From assembly GCF_026672275.1 (NCBI RefSeq), contig NZ_JANQCD010000018.1, positions 36,364 to 100,363 of the forward strand: a DNA stretch of 64,000 bases. The letters are read 5' to 3'. Source of the stretch: Marinifilum sp. D737. GTDB lineage: Bacteria; Bacteroidota; Bacteroidia; Bacteroidales; Marinifilaceae. The notes below the pieces were generated by a model. That model saw only the letters and a list, made by a program, of their open reading frames with translations. It did no database searches and was not told the origin of the DNA. Position numbers and translations under genes: made by a program. This document shows, one piece after another, positions 61,219 through 64,000 of the stretch (positions are counted from its first letter, which is position 1; each line of letters opens with the position of its first letter).

Positions 61219-62445
61219 TTAATCCATCAAATTTGAATAGTCCTGATAAAGGAAATCATTGTATGGGAATCGCGCTGAATGAATTTCACGAATAACATCA
61301 TACACTTTCTCTCTAAATTCTTCAATATTCTGCTTCTCGATTGCTGAAATAAACAAACAAGGAGTATCTCCTTTGGCAATCCACATTTGCTTTAACTCAT
61401 CCAAACTATAGTTTTCACGTGTTTTAGGTAGCAAATCGTCCTCATCCTTCTTCACATAGGTGAAAGCATCAATTTTATTGAATACAAGGAAAGAAGGCTT
61501 TTCTCTGTTATCAATTTCAGCCATGGTTTCGTTCACCACTTTAATATGATCTTCGAAGTTAGGATGTGAAATGTCAACAACATGCAAAATAACATCAGCC
61601 TCTCTCACCTCATCCAAAGTTGATTTAAAAGATTCAACCAAATGGTGAGGCAATTTTCGAATAAATCCAACTGTATCTGCCAATAAAAAAGGAACATTCT
61701 GAATCACGACCTTTCGAACTGTAGTATCCAGAGTTGCAAATAATTTATTTTCAGCAAAAACATCAGATTTACTAAGCATATTCATAAGAGTGGATTTACC
61801 AACGTTGGTATATCCAACCAAAGCAACACGTACCAATTTTCCACGATTCTTACGCTGAGTTGCCTTTTGTTTGTCAATCTTCTTGAGATCTTCCTTTAGC
61901 TTGGCAATTTTATCTAAAATAATTCGACGGTCGGTCTCTATCTGGGTTTCCCCTGGACCACGCATCCCAATACCTCCTCGTTGACGTTCGAGGTGAGTCC
62001 ACATTCTAGTCAATCTTGGCAACATGTATTGATATTGAGCTAACTCAACCTGAGTTTTTGCATGAGCAGTTTGAGCTCTACTGGCAAAGATATCAAGAAT
62101 CAAATTGGTTCTATCTAAAATTTTTCTTTTCAAGATTCTCTCTACATTTCGAAGTTGAGTTGGAGATAATTCATCATCGAAAATCACCATACCAACATCT
62201 TCGTTAGCTTCCAGGTAATCTTGAATTTCCTCAAGTTTTCCTGCTCCCACAAAAGTTTTTGGGTTAGGATAATCTAACTTCTGCGTAAACCTTTTAACTG
62301 TTTTTGCTCCCGCAGTTAAAGCCAAAAAGTCCAACTCAGCCAAATATTCGTCAACTTCCTGAACAGTCATACTTTTAGACTGATCAATCACTCCGATTAA
62401 AACCGCTTTTTCTTGCTCTTTTTTTGTTCTTAGATAGTCTCCCAT
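61219..62445 (-). CDS. hflX: GTPase HflX
   Basis: HflX is a ribosome-associated GTPase that rescues stalled or heat-damaged ribosomes. The 408-residue protein has an N-terminal glycine-poor domain, the HflX signature (GGIGMRGPGETQIETDRR) and a long coiled-coil linker. The G domain has ALVGYTNVGKSTL (G1), ADTVGFIRKLPHHLVESF (switch/G3) and FNKID (G4). It starts at the ATG at 62443-62445. No anomalies. Confidence 0.94.
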   Translation of the reverse strand: MGDYLRTKKEQEKAVLIGVIDQSKSMTVQEVDEYLAELDFLALTAGAKTVKRFTQKLDYPNPKTFVGAGKLEEIQDYLEANEDVGMVIFDDELSPTQLRNVERILKRKILDRTNLILDIFASRAQTAHAKTQVELAQYQYMLPRLTRMWTHLERQRGGIGMRGPGETQIETDRRIILDKIAKLKEDLKKIDKQKATQRKNRGKLVRVALVGYTNVGKSTLMNMLSKSDVFAENKLFATLDTTVRKVVIQNVPFLLADTVGFIRKLPHHLVESFKSTLDEVREADVILHVVDISHPNFEDHIKVVNETMAEIDNREKPSFLVFNKIDAFTYVKKDEDDLLPKTRENYSLDELKQMWIAKGDTPCLFISAIEKQNIEEFREKVYDVIREIHSARFPYNDFLYQDYSNLMD

Positions 62446-62589
62446 TTATATATTTTAGGAATAACAACAGGCTTACGCCTCTTTTCAATTCTATTTGCTC
62501 CAATATCAAACTCTTTCAGTAATCAGAAAAAAGATGATTTGTAGGACAAAAATACACAATATTCTGCAATGCTTTCTGTAAGGCACAAA

Positions 62590-62619
62590 AAAAGAGGTTT
62601 CGAAAAATCGAAACCTCTT
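62590..62619 (-). terminator. Terminator of tonB (minus strand)
   Basis: A perfect 12-bp stem (AAGAGGTTTCGA/TCGAAACCTCTT) with an AAAA loop. On the minus strand it is followed by a 7-base T-run. Confidence 0.85.
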
Positions 62620-62640
62620 ATATAATTGTATAGTATTGAT

Positions 62641-63324
62641 CTACTGTAATTGGAAGTTGATTGGTACAGTATAAGAAACCTTAACTGGTTTTCCACGCTG
62701 CTTTCCTGGCTTCCATTTTGGCATCTTGTTGATTACGCGAATCGCTTCTTTATCCAAAGATGGATCAACTCCACGAACAACGCGAACATTCTCAACACCA
62801 CCTACCTTATTTACTACGAAAGTAACAAATACACGGCCTGTGATACCATTTTCCTGAGCAATTACAGGATACTTAATAGATCTTGCGATCCATTTCTGTA
62901 ATTCAAGCTGTCCACCTGGAAATTCAGGCATATCCTCTACAATAACGAATACCTGAGCTTCATCTTCTTCTTCCTCTTCCTCTACTACTTGGATTTCAAC
63001 TTCTTCATCCATATCAGCATCCGAGTCTTCAATTTCTAGCTCATCTTCGATCTCTTCATCGTTATCCACGATATCCAATACCTCAGCTACTTTTGGTGCT
63101 GGTGGTGGTGGTGGTGGTGGCTTCATTTGTTCCTGTCTGGTAATCGGAATAATCTCCTCCTCAGCTTCCATCTCTTGCTGATCTTGTAAACCTGTAGCTT
63201 CAGCAGAATCTACACGCCATTCGAATGCAGCAAAAACAAAAAGCAGAGTCAGCGCCAGACCAATCTCAAGAAAGAGACCTCTCTTATTTTCAAGATCTGC
63301 TTTAGGTGACTTCTTAACTTCCAT
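62641..63324 (-). CDS. TonB-family energy-transducing protein
   Basis: TonB-like proteins link proton-motive force to outer-membrane receptors. The 227-residue protein has one N-terminal TM helix (GLFLEIGLALTLLFVFAAFEW, residues about 15-35). A proline run follows (PPPPPPPAPK, about 72-81), then an acidic stretch (EDELEIEDSDADMDEEVEIQ) and the C-terminal TonB domain (GRVFVTFVVNKVGGVENVRVV ... MPKWKPGKQRGKPVKVSYTV). ExbB/ExbD genes are not adjacent. The acidic linker is unusual beside the Pro run but known in Bacteroidota TonB variants. A promoter is proposed at 63360-63390. Confidence 0.9.
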   Translation of the reverse strand: MEVKKSPKADLENKRGLFLEIGLALTLLFVFAAFEWRVDSAEATGLQDQQEMEAEEEIIPITRQEQMKPPPPPPPAPKVAEVLDIVDNDEEIEDELEIEDSDADMDEEVEIQVVEEEEEEDEAQVFVIVEDMPEFPGGQLELQKWIARSIKYPVIAQENGITGRVFVTFVVNKVGGVENVRVVRGVDPSLDKEAIRVINKMPKWKPGKQRGKPVKVSYTVPINFQLQ

Positions 63325-63359
63325 AATCTTCTTTTAATTTTCTTTTAAATTCAGCGTTT

Positions 63360-63390
63360 AAAAGTAAGTAATTCAATTTTATAATCAAAA
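63360..63390 (-). promoter_or_regulatory. Promoter of the tonB-like gene
   Basis: On the minus strand, TTTG (63390-63387) and TACTTTTT (63367-63360, one mismatch from TAnnTTTG) are exactly 19 bases apart, close to the start codon at 63324. Confidence 0.5.
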
Positions 63391-63831
63391 TTCTATTCTC
63401 TGCGAAAATATTTGAGGCATAAAGATATAAAAATAACGAGCAATCATTTTTTTCTAATGGTATTTTTTGATTTTCAACACGTAAGATCGCCTGAAAATTT
63501 AATGATAATTATAAAAAATGCTCTAATTTGAATATAGATAAACCCACTGTAAATAAATCAACTATAAATTTAGTACATTTTTTTCTTTAAAGCCATTCTA
63601 AATTAGATTTTTTAACAAAGAAGAGTGAAAAATCCATATTGTCCGAACTCATCCTACCTATACACACACTATACATTGCTACCAATCAATTGTCTATTGA
63701 CAAACAATTTTTCGAACTAAAATAGATTCTCCACTCTAAATTCCCTTACGTATAAGAAGAAAAAATGTTTGCTTTCGGTAAAAATTCATTATCAAGTAGT
63801 TTCGTATGTTTAATTTTAATTTATATTTGCA

Positions 63832-63839
63832 GGCGAATT
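63832..63839 (+). promoter_or_regulatory. -7 promoter element of tRNA-Ala
   Basis: TATATTTG matches TAnnTTTG, 43 bases upstream of the tRNA. The -33 element is not clear. Confidence 0.5.
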
Positions 63840-63881
63840 CCTAATCATTAAAAAATGCTTTAGGAGTCATTACATATTAAA

Positions 63882-63955
63882 GGGGGGTTAGCTCAGTTGG
63901 CTAGAGCGTTTGACTGGCAGTCAAAAGGTCACCGGTTCGATTCCGGTACTCTCCA
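63882..63955 (+). tRNA. tRNA-Ala (anticodon GGC)
   Basis: A full cloverleaf of 74 bases: acceptor GGGGGGT/ACTCTCC with two G-U pairs, anticodon stem TTTGA/TCAAA with loop CTGGCAG, and T-arm ACCGG/CCGGT. The wobble pair G3-U70 is the main identity signal of alanine tRNA, and the discriminator is A. No CCA is encoded. Confidence 0.92.
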
Positions 63956-64000
63956 CCCTCAAATCAAGGCGGTTATGGCATTTATGTCGTGGCCGCTTTT

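Larger units (their letters stand above)
63325..63881. other. 557-bp non-coding stretch before tRNA-Ala
   Basis: It is very AT-rich, with a tonB promoter (63360-63390) and the tRNA-Ala element TATATTTG at 63832-63839. A weak inverted repeat lies near 63688-63710. No open frame of note was found. Confidence 0.55.

Noticed and set aside
1..64000. CRISPR arrays, prophage or insertion sequences
   Set aside because: I looked for regularly spaced repeats, transposase or integrase motifs and terminal inverted repeats; none was found.
63956..64000. Short imperfect stem (GCGG/CCGC) after tRNA-Ala
   Set aside because: Only four bases pair cleanly and the window ends in the T-run, so a terminator cannot be confirmed.

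Overview
The window looks like a chromosomal segment of a marine, low-GC member of the Bacteroidota, most likely in the Marinilabiliales/Marinifilaceae area (Labilibaculum or Marinifilum-like; this placement is inference). The evidence is threefold: Bacteroidota-type promoters (TTTG, about 19 bases, TAnnTTTG) before tRNAs and several genes; families typical of the phylum (TPR sensor kinases, CHU_C-type secretion tails, lamin-tail proteins, many lipoproteins); and methylmalonyl-CoA mutase as a separate small and large subunit pair. No phage, plasmid, insertion sequence, rRNA operon or CRISPR array is visible.

Layout. 1-7868 holds housekeeping genes (threonylcarbamoyl-AMP synthase fragment, dapD, a divergent uracil-DNA glycosylase, cardiolipin synthase, prmC, recX) around three tandem paralogous secreted proteins. 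7956-10017 is a pair of LPP20-like envelope lipoproteins. 10254-14387 is a regulatory block: a LytTR regulator with a degenerate receiver, a LuxR-type regulator, a TPR histidine kinase and a small lipoprotein. 14388-15116 is a structured non-coding stretch before a 1307-residue NACHT-type STAND NTPase, followed closely by a membrane-anchored glycerophosphodiesterase. 20047-22920 is a membrane-protein cluster carrying a 101-bp duplicated leader. 23010-29636 is a six-gene minus-strand operon: CsgG-like protein, a partner protein, LPP20 protein with LamG tail, LPP20 lipoprotein, another LPP20-like protein and an M23 peptidase. It contains paralogues of the 7956-10017 pair.

29637-31240 holds prfB with its programmed +1 frameshift and, just upstream, a broken copy of the same leader. 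31292-34521 carries OsmC, a Crp/Fnr regulator, an ArsC-like reductase and a secreted phosphodiesterase. 34697-38773 is mutA-mutB. 38848-41530 has small, poorly known proteins and a perfect 64-bp palindrome between converging genes. 41644-48191 has mpl, a TPR kinase without its phosphoacceptor His, a CoA-transferase and oxyR. 48424-54337 has two tRNA-Glu genes and rpsT, radC, upp, folK, sppA and lpxK. 54541-60078 is one giant secreted lamin-tail protein. 60174-63955 has asd, hflX, tonB and tRNA-Ala.

Working together: dapD, asd, mpl and perhaps the M23 peptidase serve the diaminopimelate/peptidoglycan axis. lpxK, the cardiolipin synthase and the many lipoproteins serve the envelope. The strongest candidate for an undescribed system is the CsgG/LPP20/LamG/M23 operon with its duplicated partner pair. 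The NACHT-phosphodiesterase pair is the second candidate.
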